Origin: an uncultured Opitutaceae bacterium
GTDB taxonomy: Bacteria > Verrucomicrobiota > Verrucomicrobiia > Opitutales > Opitutaceae
DNA length: 64,000 nt
NCBI GenBank assembly: GCA_903929355.1
Contig: CAIYUN010000018.1
Location: 49,358-113,357, forward strand
Reading direction: 5' to 3'
Positions 1-7,120 of this stretch are shown here, piece after piece (the stretch's first letter is position 1; each line of letters begins with the position of its first letter). The notes under the pieces were generated by a model. That model was not told where the DNA came from. It was given only the letters and a program-made list of their open reading frames with translations, and ran no database searches. Position numbers and translations under genes: made by a program.

Positions 1-110
1 TCGAACACTACCTGATGGCGGTCAATCGCCATTTTATTGGCTGACTCGGACCTGGGTTCGTTTTTGCGGTCGTTTCAGTCCAGCTCCAATAAGTGGACAG
101 ATGAAGGAAT

Positions 111-275
111 TTGAATGGGGAAATCAGGAAATCAGGAATGGAAACCGGGCGACAGTTTTTAACCACGGATTGCACGGATGGACACGGATGCGGATACGGA
201 AAGGCATCCGGATGGTCCCAGACTGTTTCATTTGGCCTCACGCGTGATCGGGCCGACCTGAGTTCCTGAGTTCCA
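111..275. repeat. Palindromic intergenic element, copy 1
   Basis: Left arm carries tandem AAATCAGG words (111-141), the centre carries CACGGAT words (161-190) followed by a GCATCCGGAT mirror (204-213), and the right arm reads CCTGAGTTCCTGAG (258-271), the approximate complement of the left arm. A second copy with the same order of parts follows directly at 282-476. No convincing gene exists in 1-541; the reading frames there consist of repeat sequence. Bases 1-110 show nothing I recognise. Confidence 0.7.
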
Positions 276-281
276 GATACG

Positions 282-476
282 GAATTGAATGGTGAAATCA
301 GGAAATCAGGAACGGAATCAGGACAAAATCATTTACCCCGGATCCCGCGGATGGACCCGGATCCGAAATGGTATCCGGATTTTCGCGGACCGATCCTTTT
401 TCTTCAGGCAGCACCCGTCTGACCTGAGTTCCTGATTTCCACATTCCACATTCCTGATTTCCACATTCCACGTTGA
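282..476. repeat. Palindromic intergenic element, copy 2
   Basis: Same plan as the preceding copy: a left arm with two AATCAGGAA words (294-312), a central block GGATCCCGCGGATGGACC (340-357) with a mirrored TATCCGGAT (372-380), then a right arm with two CCTGATTTCC words (431-440 and 453-462). The right arm is more complete here than in copy 1. Together the two copies fill the spacer upstream of the gene at 542. Confidence 0.7.
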
Positions 477-541
477 ATGCGGCAACCGGACGATTGACAG
501 GGTGACGGGGCTGAGATTCCTCTTGGGAGGCCTCCCACCCC

Positions 542-1954
542 ATGTTTCGACCCCGCTTTTGCCTGCTCGCCCTGGTCGCCGGCTTGGCCGTCGCCGCCCT
601 GCGCGGCCAGACCAGCCCAGCCCCGGAGCCCGGCCTCATGGTGGGCCAGGTCTGGGCCGGCAACCCGGTGAGTTTTGCGTTCCTCACCCAGGGAGACCGC
701 CAGTTTGTCGCCTATTACGACCCGGACCGCAAAATCACCGTCGCCAGCCGCCGGCTGGGTTCGCCGGTCTGGACTACGACCAAGCCGGAGGGGCAGTATC
801 TCGAAAAAGCCCGGCGCAACTCCAACGTGACCGGCTGGGACAGCCACAACTACCTGGCGCTGGTGCTCGACCACGAGGGGCTCCTGCACTTGTCGGGCAA
901 CATGCATGTGGACGCGCTCGTGTATTACCGCAGCAGCCGTCCGTTTGACATCACCAGCCTGGAGCGGCTCGACCGCATGACGGGGGAGCGGGAGACCAGC
1001 TGCACTTACCCGGTGTTTTTCCAAAACACCGCGGGCGACCTTTTCTACCGCTACCGCGACGGCGGCAGCGGCAACGGCAGCGATCTCTACAACACCTACG
1101 ACCCCGCGACGCACACCTGGCACCGGCTGGTCGACACCGCGCTGCTCGATGGTGAGAAGCAGCGCAACGCCTACGCCCTCGACCCGACGCCGGGCCCGGA
1201 CGGCCGCTTCCACCTGGTGTGGATGTGGCGCAACACGCCCGACTGCTCGACCAACAACACCCTCTCCTACGCCCGCAGCCGCGACCTGATCCATTGGGAG
1301 GACCATCTCGGCCGGCCGATCAACCTCCCGGTCACGCTCGCGCGCGGAGACGTGATCGATCCCGCGAAGGTGCACGAGGGACTCATCAACATGACCTTCG
1401 CCCTCGGCTTCGATGCGTTGCAGCAACCGGTCGTGGTCTATCACCGCTACGACGCGGCCGGGCACTCGCAGCTCTTTGCCGCCCGCCCCGAAGGCGACGG
1501 CTGGCGCACGCGCGCCCTGACGGATTGGACGTTCAAGTGGGCGTTTTCCGGCAACGGGTCCATCACCGGCGATGTGCTGCTCGCCGCGCCCCAGCCGACC
1601 GGCGACGGCCTGATGACCGTGCCCTATCAAACCGCGGCCCTGGGGGCGGGCCGCGTCTGGTTCCGCGCCGCCGACCTGACCCCGCAGCCGGCGCCAACGC
1701 CGACCGCGGGCGCCACGGCGCAATCGGCGGCGGCCGCCGCGCTCACCGCGGTGCGGATTCCGCACAACGCCGGCATGGAGGTGAGCCTCAAGCTCTCGCA
1801 CCAAAACGGGGTCTGTTATGTGCTCCGTTGGGAAACGCTCCCCCGGAATCGCGACCTGCCGCGCGCTCAAATCTCCCCGCCCACTGAACTGCGGGTGTAT
1901 GAGATCCCCGACCCCGCCAACGAGTTGGTGCTGCCGGCGGCGGTGGGTTCGTGA
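542..1954 (+). CDS. Secreted BNR_4 repeat protein (possible polysaccharide lyase)
   Basis: 470 residues with an N-terminal signal peptide (hydrophobic stretch at 6-20, cleavage near the RGQ at 21-23). The region around residues 97-125 holds the pattern D-x-HN, D-x-x-G, H-x-SGNMH that marks the BNR_4 family of seven-bladed propeller proteins. Related folds include PL24/PL25 ulvan lyases and uncharacterised proteins often found beside pectin and rhamnogalacturonan genes; the histidines of this motif could be catalytic, which is inference. Residues 380-400 are an Ala/Pro/Thr linker, leaving a small C-terminal part. The ATG at 542 is the first that exposes the signal peptide. It stands alone, with repeat elements on both sides. 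Confidence 0.75.
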   Translation: MFRPRFCLLALVAGLAVAALRGQTSPAPEPGLMVGQVWAGNPVSFAFLTQGDRQFVAYYDPDRKITVASRRLGSPVWTTTKPEGQYLEKARRNSNVTGWDSHNYLALVLDHEGLLHLSGNMHVDALVYYRSSRPFDITSLERLDRMTGERETSCTYPVFFQNTAGDLFYRYRDGGSGNGSDLYNTYDPATHTWHRLVDTALLDGEKQRNAYALDPTPGPDGRFHLVWMWRNTPDCSTNNTLSYARSRDLIHWEDHLGRPINLPVTLARGDVIDPAKVHEGLINMTFALGFDALQQPVVVYHRYDAAGHSQLFAARPEGDGWRTRALTDWTFKWAFSGNGSITGDVLLAAPQPTGDGLMTVPYQTAALGAGRVWFRAADLTPQPAPTPTAGATAQSAAAAALTAVRIPHNAGMEVSLKLSHQNGVCYVLRWETLPRNRDLPRAQISPPTELRVYEIPDPANELVLPAAVGS

Positions 1955-1988
1955 GGGTGGGGCGGCTGACTGGATGGGGAATTACAGA

Positions 1989-2101
1989 TTGAATGTGGAA
2001 ATCAGGAAATCAGGAACGGATGGGGATTTGTAGCCCAAAGGCGCGGAGGGAGGAGGAACGGTTGAGGGGCTGAATGAGGAAAGCAGGAAACTAGGAACGG
2101 A
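1989..2101. repeat. Solitary repeat arms (ATCAGGAA words)
   Basis: Two degenerate copies of the left arm seen at 111 and 282: GAATGTGGAAATCAGG (1990-2005) and GAATGAGGAAAGCAGG (2072-2087), in the same orientation and 82 bases apart, without the matching right arms. They lie between the BNR_4 gene and the next minus-strand gene. Confidence 0.55.
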
Positions 2102-2163
2102 AGGGGCGGTGGCGCGAACGGACGGACCAGACGTCGCGGTCGGATCGGGATGGCTACAATGCT

Positions 2164-2745
2164 TTAACGCCGTTGTTGGCGGCCGTAGGTTCCGTTGTTC
2201 CGCAGACCACCAAAGCGGTTTTGCTGATAACCGTAAAAACCGGTCGTCAGAACTTGGGGCATGGTCATCTGCCAATGCTGGGGCGGGGCGTAAGTATAAT
2301 TATAGGTCACGATTCCCGGCGTGGGCCGCGGGGTGTAAGCAGGAGTGGGCGGCAGCGCCAGACGCACCGAGTCGGCGTAATAGTTTGAGGGTGGGTAAGA
2401 GGCGGGCCTATACCCTGGCGGCTGGAAGGAGGGTTGGAACGCCGGGGCCGACCGGCCATACGAGTCTGCCGCCGCCGGATTTGCGGCACCGGCCGACATC
2501 GCCATCCGCGCGAGGGTCTGTGTGGCCTCCACCAGCGCCATGGTGTTGGTATTGGCCGTGGCCACCGCCTCGCGCTGGGTCGCAGCGGCCTGAACTTGGG
2601 CGGTCAGGTCGCGTTGCTGCACCGCCAGATCCTCGGCCGGAATCAGCACCGCATGAACGTAAAAGGCGTAACCACCCAGGACAGCGGCGGTGAAAACCGC
2701 CGAGACGGCAATCGAGGGCCAGGAAAAGGTGAGGTTGTTCGACAT
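2164..2745 (-). CDS. Membrane-anchored proline/tyrosine-rich protein, paralog of 9526-10335
   Basis: 193 residues. One transmembrane helix near residues 8-28 (start NLTFSWPSIAVS) is followed by a helical stretch (30-75) and a low-complexity region rich in Pro, Tyr and Ala. The first 75 residues match the protein encoded at 9526-10335 closely (NLTFSWP, AVLGGYAFYVHAV), and both share the motif MPQVLTTGF or VPQVLTTGF, but here the protein ends soon after it while the other continues for about 90 residues. The ATG at 2745 was chosen because it gives the same N-terminus as the paralog. Function unknown; a single-pass envelope protein is the likely type. Confidence 0.6.
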   Translation of the reverse strand: MSNNLTFSWPSIAVSAVFTAAVLGGYAFYVHAVLIPAEDLAVQQRDLTAQVQAAATQREAVATANTNTMALVEATQTLARMAMSAGAANPAAADSYGRSAPAFQPSFQPPGYRPASYPPSNYYADSVRLALPPTPAYTPRPTPGIVTYNYTYAPPQHWQMTMPQVLTTGFYGYQQNRFGGLRNNGTYGRQQRR

Positions 2746-2966
2746 GGGGGTGTGGGGTGCTGGGTTCGGAGTTCTTGATTCGGGGTGGGGGGGGGCCGAG
2801 GGGCGGGAACGATCCTCCATCGCCAAGGCTTTGGCGGATAGCGAGCGATTGGAGACAATAGTTAGGACGTCTGGTAGAGGCAGACGTTACGGACTAAGAT
2901 TAGGACCTCAAATGGTCATTGCAGACGGAGTTTGCCATCCGCGCCCGCGATGCCATCTTGAGCCCC

Positions 2967-3368
2967 ATGCCATCCACCACCTATCGTTATCTGGTCAGCC
3001 TGCCCGGAGTACGCGGCGGAAAAACCATCATCGAAGGCACGCGCATCGGCGTGCATGACGTGGTGGGGCTGCTGCAAAACGGCGAGACCATCGACACTTT
3101 GACCGCCCGTTGCTTCCCCGATCTGACGCGCGCGCAGGTTTACGAATGCCTCGCCTACTACGAGGATCATCGCATTGAGATCGATGCCCTTGTCGCGGAG
3201 CAGATGAGTGAAGGTCCGGTGCGAAGTTTTTTCTCGATCATGACGTGCCGGGAGACATCGCGCTCCTGCTGCGCCACTGGGGCCATGAGGCGACGGTATT
3301 GCGCGACGTGCTGCCCGTCGCCACGACCGACGAGGAGGCGTTCGCCTATGCCCGGGCTCACACGATGA
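2967..3368 (+). CDS. DUF433 antitoxin-like protein with out-of-frame tail
   Basis: Residues 1 to about 82 are a typical DUF433 domain: a compact helix-turn-helix-like fold with GGKTIIEGTRIGVHDVV and a C-terminal LVAEQMSEG. DUF433 proteins are usually the antitoxin-like partner of a downstream DUF5615 PIN-like protein, which is what follows. DUF433 proteins normally end near EQMSEG; here the frame continues to 3368, and everything after about 3226 is the shifted frame of the next gene, so the last 45 or so residues are probably not natural. ATG 2967 is preferred over an upstream TTG because it starts at the domain edge. Confidence 0.7.
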   Translation: MPSTTYRYLVSLPGVRGGKTIIEGTRIGVHDVVGLLQNGETIDTLTARCFPDLTRAQVYECLAYYEDHRIEIDALVAEQMSEGPVRSFFSIMTCRETSRSCCATGAMRRRYCATCCPSPRPTRRRSPMPGLTR

Positions 3369-3544
3369 TTACGATCACCTGCAATCGCAACGACTACCTC
3401 GCTCTCGCGGCCCAGCTGCCGGAACATCCCGGCTTGATCATCCTGGTGCGCCGCCGTTCGCGACAGATCGAGACCAGCCGCCTGCTGATGCTGCTCAAAA
3501 AAGCCGGCGAACAGGGCCTCGCCCACAACATCAACTTCGCCTGA
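3245..3544 (+). CDS. DUF5615 PIN-like toxin, start lost by frameshift
   Basis: 99 residues from a GTG at 3245, but the family similarity begins upstream: codons 3227-3256 read FFLDHDVPGD, the canonical start of DUF5615 proteins, with the conserved acidic residues that resemble the PIN nuclease active site. There is no start codon in that frame between the TGA at 3209 and 3245. GTG AAG GTC CGG at 3208-3219, one frame over, would give MKVR, and a one-base change near the T6 run at 3227-3232 would join it to FFLDHD. Later conserved parts (TITCNRNDY, HPGLIILVRR) are intact. It is either a real frameshift that inactivates the toxin or a sequence error in a homopolymer. Confidence 0.65.
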   Translation: MPGDIALLLRHWGHEATVLRDVLPVATTDEEAFAYARAHTMITITCNRNDYLALAAQLPEHPGLIILVRRRSRQIETSRLLMLLKKAGEQGLAHNINFA

Positions 3545-3677
3545 GCGCAAATCCGGCTTCCAACTAATCTTGCCCATAATCAGCGTTGGTTTGCGGATGC
3601 GACCGGCCGCGTTTACCGCTTTCCTTGGCGAGGGAAAGAGGGTTGGATGGCCGAAGATCAACCCCGTCCAAGCCGCC

Positions 3678-6194
3678 ATGAAACCCCTGCTCCTAACCCT
3701 GGCCCTCGTGCTGGCCGCCGTCAGCGCGCCCGGCCAAATCGCCCCCTCGGCTCCGTCCGCGCAAGACGCCCCGGGCAACATCTCGGCCATTCCCGCCAAC
3801 CCGGCCGACCAGCGCCTGACGCTGCCGCTTGAAACCAACTGGCTGTTCCAGCGGGTGGATGGGCCGGCCGAGGCGGCCAAGTGGACCACGGTCACCCTGC
3901 CGCATGACTGGGCCATCGCGGGTCCGTTCAGCGCGGACGCCACCACCAAGCGCGGCGGGGCCTACTTGCCCGCCGGCGTCGCGAACTACCGGAAGTTCTT
4001 CACGCTCCCGGCCGCCGACGCGGGCCAGCGGGTGGAAATCCAGTTCGACGGCATCCAATCCAACGGGGAGGTATTTATCAACGGGCATTCGCTCGGCCTG
4101 CGGCCCTACGGCTATGTGGGCGTGAACTATGACCTGACTCCTTACCTGACGTTTGGGCCGGACAAACCGAATGCCATCGATGTCCACGTGAACAATTCGT
4201 TCCAGCCGCTCTCGCGCTATTACACGGGCTCGGGGATCGAGCGCCATGTGCGGCTCGTGGTCACTAATCCCGTCCATGTGGAGACCTGGGGGCTGTATGT
4301 GACGACGAAGGACATCCGCCCGGTGACACTTGATTCCGGGCTGGGAGGAATCATCTCCACCCTGCATGTCCAGACTAAGGTGACCAACAGTTCCAACGCA
4401 CCGCACACGGTGACGGTGACGCCAACGGTGACCGGACCCGACGGCAAGCCGGCGACGATTTATGTTATGGCAGTGGGTGGCTTCCCCTTGGCCCCGCCCC
4501 CCCCGCAAACCATCGCCGCCGGCCAGTCTGCCACCTTTGAGCAGGACATTGCGGTGCCCTCGCCCCAGCTCTGGGATCTCGAACACCGCAATCTCTATCA
4601 GGTAACCGCTACCGTGATGGAAAACAGCCTGGCCAGCATGAGGATCGACAGCGAGCGAACAACGGTCGGCATCCGGCAGACCGAGTTCAAGCCGGAGACG
4701 GGGTTCTGGCTCAACGGGAAGAATGTCAAAATCCTCGGTGTGTGCCTGCACGAGGAAGGCGGCGCCATCGGCGAGGCGGTGCCACGCAGCGTGTATGAGG
4801 AGCGTTTCGGCGCGATGCAGGCGCTCGGGGTGAACGCGATCCGCTTCGCGCACAACCCGCCCAACCCCGTCGAGCTCGACGTCTGCGACCGCATGGGGAT
4901 CCTGGTCATGGATGAAATGTTTGACTGCTGGATCGCGGCCAAGAACAACGCCGACAAGGGCTACAACCTGTTTTTCAACGAGTGGTCACTGAAGGATCTG
5001 CGCGACGCCGTTCGCCGCGACCGCAACCACCCCTCGATCGTGCTGTGGAGCACGGGCAACGAGATCCACGACTCGAGCAACAACCAGAAGACCCGCGACA
5101 TTCTCAAGGGGCTGGTCGCCGCGTTCCATGAGAACGACCCTTCGCGCCCGGTGACGCAGGCGCTGCTGCAGCCGGACAAAAACAAGGACTATAGCAACGG
5201 CTACGCGGACACCCTCGATGTCATCGGCTCCAACTACCGCGACTCCTACATGGTCAGCAGCCAGGCGGCCATCCCGACGCGCAAGCTCATCAACACCGAG
5301 GAGCACGAGGACGCGAGGACCTGGGATTTTCTGAGCAAACACCCACAACTGGCCGGCTGCTTCCTCTGGTCCGGCATCGATTATCTGGGCGAGGGCTTTG
5401 TCCCCAAGCAGCCCGGGGTGGACGACCCGGGCGGCGCCTGGCCGAACATCACGAGCGGCGCCGGACTCGTGGACCGCACGCTGGTGGTCAAGGGCAACGG
5501 CTACGAGCGCGAGGCGTTCTGGTCCAAGCAACCGGTGGTGCGCATCGTGCGCACCAATGACCGGCCCACAGAAATCGGCGCGGGCGGGGACACGCCGCCG
5601 CCCACGGTCAAGCTGGTGGACAACTGGACGCCGCAGGGCAACTACGCCCAGGCCGATGTGTCGATATTCAGCAATTGCGAGCAGGTGGAGCTGTACCTCA
5701 ACGGGAAGTCGCTCGGGGTGAAGCCGCAGACGAACAACTCGTCGCCCCGCGAATGGAAATTCGCCTACGCCGCCGGCACGCTGCGGGCGGTGGGCCGCAA
5801 TGGCGGCCAGGATGTGGCCAATGACGAACTCCGCACCGCCGGCGCCCCCGCGGCCATCGCGCTGACGGCCAGCCATACGACGGCCCGGCCGGAGTTTGAC
5901 GACGTGGTTTTCGTCCGTGGGGCCATCACCGACGCCAACGGGGTGCGCATTCCCGATTGGGACACGACGGTCAGTTTCAAGGTCAGCGGGCCCGGTGTCA
6001 TCCTGGCCACCGACAACGGCAAGCTGAACGACCTCACCCCTTTCCCCAGCCCGGAACGCACGGTCAAGGATGGCCGCATCCTCGCGCTCGTGCGGGCGAC
6101 TGCTGCCACGGGGAAAATCGTGATCACGGCGACGGCCAAAGGGCTGCCGGCGGGGACGATCACGCTGGAAGCGGCGCCGGTGGCAGGGGAATGA
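3678..6194 (+). CDS. Secreted glycoside hydrolase family 2 (beta-galactosidase-like)
   Basis: 838 residues from the ATG at 3678, which exposes a signal peptide (MKPLLLTLALVLAAV); the longer frame only adds unrelated sequence. Order: signal peptide, GH2 sugar-binding domain (about 40-215, with the LPHDWAI motif), Ig-like GH2 domain (225-340), TIM barrel (345-610), DUF4982 (about 615-720) and a C-terminal Ig-like domain. The acid/base glutamate is E462 in STGNEIHD; the nucleophile is most likely E541 in INTEEHE. It probably removes beta-linked galactose or a related sugar from plant or algal glycans in the periplasm or outside. The exact substrate cannot be read from sequence. Confidence 0.88.
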   Translation: MKPLLLTLALVLAAVSAPGQIAPSAPSAQDAPGNISAIPANPADQRLTLPLETNWLFQRVDGPAEAAKWTTVTLPHDWAIAGPFSADATTKRGGAYLPAGVANYRKFFTLPAADAGQRVEIQFDGIQSNGEVFINGHSLGLRPYGYVGVNYDLTPYLTFGPDKPNAIDVHVNNSFQPLSRYYTGSGIERHVRLVVTNPVHVETWGLYVTTKDIRPVTLDSGLGGIISTLHVQTKVTNSSNAPHTVTVTPTVTGPDGKPATIYVMAVGGFPLAPPPPQTIAAGQSATFEQDIAVPSPQLWDLEHRNLYQVTATVMENSLASMRIDSERTTVGIRQTEFKPETGFWLNGKNVKILGVCLHEEGGAIGEAVPRSVYEERFGAMQALGVNAIRFAHNPPNPVELDVCDRMGILVMDEMFDCWIAAKNNADKGYNLFFNEWSLKDLRDAVRRDRNHPSIVLWSTGNEIHDSSNNQKTRDILKGLVAAFHENDPSRPVTQALLQPDKNKDYSNGYADTLDVIGSNYRDSYMVSSQAAIPTRKLINTEEHEDARTWDFLSKHPQLAGCFLWSGIDYLGEGFVPKQPGVDDPGGAWPNITSGAGLVDRTLVVKGNGYEREAFWSKQPVVRIVRTNDRPTEIGAGGDTPPPTVKLVDNWTPQGNYAQADVSIFSNCEQVELYLNGKSLGVKPQTNNSSPREWKFAYAAGTLRAVGRNGGQDVANDELRTAGAPAAIALTASHTTARPEFDDVVFVRGAITDANGVRIPDWDTTVSFKVSGPGVILATDNGKLNDLTPFPSPERTVKDGRILALVRATAATGKIVITATAKGLPAGTITLEAAPVAGE

Positions 6195-6257
6195 TAGGAC
6201 GGAGCCGAATTGTAAGATCGGGTGAGGAAAACCGGTTGGGTCAACCAGTTCCACCTT

Positions 6258-6283
6258 GGGCTGCGGCGAGGTCGCCGTAGCCC
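6258..6283. other. GC-rich hairpin (CTGCGGCGAGG type)
   Basis: GGGCTGCGGCGA pairs with TCGCCGTAGCCC across a GG dinucleotide, with one mismatch. It lies 64 bases after the GH2 stop. A near-identical core recurs at 47605-47624, so this is a dispersed palindrome that may also end transcription, although no T tract follows. Confidence 0.5.
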
Positions 6284-6332
6284 CAGTTCGGCAGAGTGTG
6301 AGTAGAAGGTGAGGGGAGAACTCAATCTTCTA

Positions 6333-6362
6333 TTGACATTGAAACTGAGTCTCAGTCATATT
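6333..6362 (+). promoter_or_regulatory. feo promoter with operator-like palindrome
   Basis: A consensus -35 TTGACA (6333-6338) is followed after 18 bases by CATATT (6357-6362) as a plausible -10. The spacer contains a perfect 13-base palindrome ACTGAGTCTCAGT (6344-6356), so a bound repressor would block RNA polymerase. Position just upstream of feoA makes an iron-responsive repressor such as Fur, DtxR-type or another metalloregulator likely; which one is inference. Confidence 0.6.
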
Positions 6363-6416
6363 GAGCCCCCCCCGTTCCTGATGCCCAACACTGAAAGACA
6401 CCGTCCGCCGCCGAAG

Positions 6417-6644
6417 ATGCCGCTCACCGAACTGCCGGTGGGGGAATCGGCGCGGGTGTGCGCACTGGAAGGGGGGCCGGATCTGTGCCAGCGGCTGAGG
6501 GAGATCGGGTTCGGTGAATCGGTGGTGATAGAGAAGATTTCGGGCACAGGCACCCTGCTTTGCCGGGTATGTGGCACCCGAATCGCACTGAGCGACCGGG
6601 CGGCGCGGCACATCGTGGTTGAGCCGATCCGGCATAAAGGTTGA
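6417..6644 (+). CDS. feoA: FeoA domain protein 1 of the ferrous iron transporter
   Basis: 75 residues forming one SH3-like FeoA domain: LTELPVGESARV, then QRLREIGFGESVVIEKIS and a C-terminal IALSDRAARHIVVEPI. FeoA is a cytosolic partner of FeoB needed for Fe(II) uptake. An upstream ATG at 6381 would add 12 residues of Pro/Arg-rich sequence; 6417 is preferred because the domain begins there and it leaves a normal leader after the promoter at 6333. It contains two cysteines (LLCRVCG) not usual for FeoA, which could bind iron or a cluster; this is speculation. First gene of feoA-feoA-feoB-Cys-rich protein. Confidence 0.85.
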   Translation: MPLTELPVGESARVCALEGGPDLCQRLREIGFGESVVIEKISGTGTLLCRVCGTRIALSDRAARHIVVEPIRHKG

Positions 6645-6662
6645 AAAGCCCGACGTCTCCTC

Positions 6663-6905
6663 ATGGCCAGTACCATCAAGCTGTCTGAGCTCGCCGTCGG
6701 CGCGTCCGGAGTGGTGTGCGGGCTGCCCGCCACGGGAAGCACTTTTTTGCGGTTGCGCGAGATGGGGGTGTTGACCGGAACCACCGTCAAACTGGTGCGG
6801 GCCGCGCCGATGGGCGACCCGCTCGAAATCAAGGTGCGAGGCTACCACCTTACGGTGCGGAAAAGCGAGGCGGAGCACATACTGCTCGAACCGCTGAAGG
6901 ACTGA
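6663..6905 (+). CDS. feoA: FeoA domain protein 2
   Basis: 80 residues, a second single FeoA domain 18 bases after the first (IKLSELAVGASGVVCGL, FLRLREMGVLTGTTVKLV, PLEIKVRGYHLTVRKSEAEHILLEPL). It matches the standard FeoA pattern more closely than the first copy. Two consecutive FeoA genes before feoB occur in several phyla, where one copy may act as a regulator or scaffold; the roles here are not known. The 215-base gap to feoB holds a palindromic repeat element. Confidence 0.9.
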   Translation: MASTIKLSELAVGASGVVCGLPATGSTFLRLREMGVLTGTTVKLVRAAPMGDPLEIKVRGYHLTVRKSEAEHILLEPLKD

Positions 6906-6940
6906 AGACTGAAGGGTGGAACCTGAAAACCTGATTTGAA

Positions 6941-7078
6941 ACCACGGATATCACGGATGAACACGGATTATCAATCAATGGTGGATTCTGCTCCCTTCAT
7001 CGCAAGGGTGACTGAGATTGGCTCAAATCAAATCCCGTATCTTTCTGGATCCGTGCCTATCGGTGTAATCCGTGGTGG
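6941..7078. repeat. Palindromic element with CACGGAT arms, between feoA and feoB
   Basis: Left arm ACCACGGATATCACGGAT continuing to 6968 and right arm ATCCGTGCC...ATCCGTGGTGG (7049-7078) are reverse complements made of tandem CACGGAT words. The element is about 138 bases and sits inside the feo operon. A second complete copy with the same arms is at 23838-23971, and left arms alone occur at 161 and 43767. Transcribed, it could fold into a long imperfect hairpin that lowers or stabilises feoB mRNA. Confidence 0.7.
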
Positions 7079-7120
7079 AATCCGACTGCCGGGTTTTGGC
7101 TGAAAGCAAACGGAGCAAAC

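Noticed and set aside
111..476. CRISPR array
   Set aside because: Repeats are inverted and made of short words with no regular unique spacers, and no cas gene is in the window.
404..1870. A 488-residue minus-strand frame over the BNR_4 gene
   Set aside because: Antisense of a gene with a signal peptide and family motif on the plus strand; composition is Arg/Val/Gly/Ala low complexity.
3693..6254. Long minus-strand frames across the GH2 gene
   Set aside because: Antisense shadows in a GC-rich gene; the plus strand gives a complete GH2 protein.
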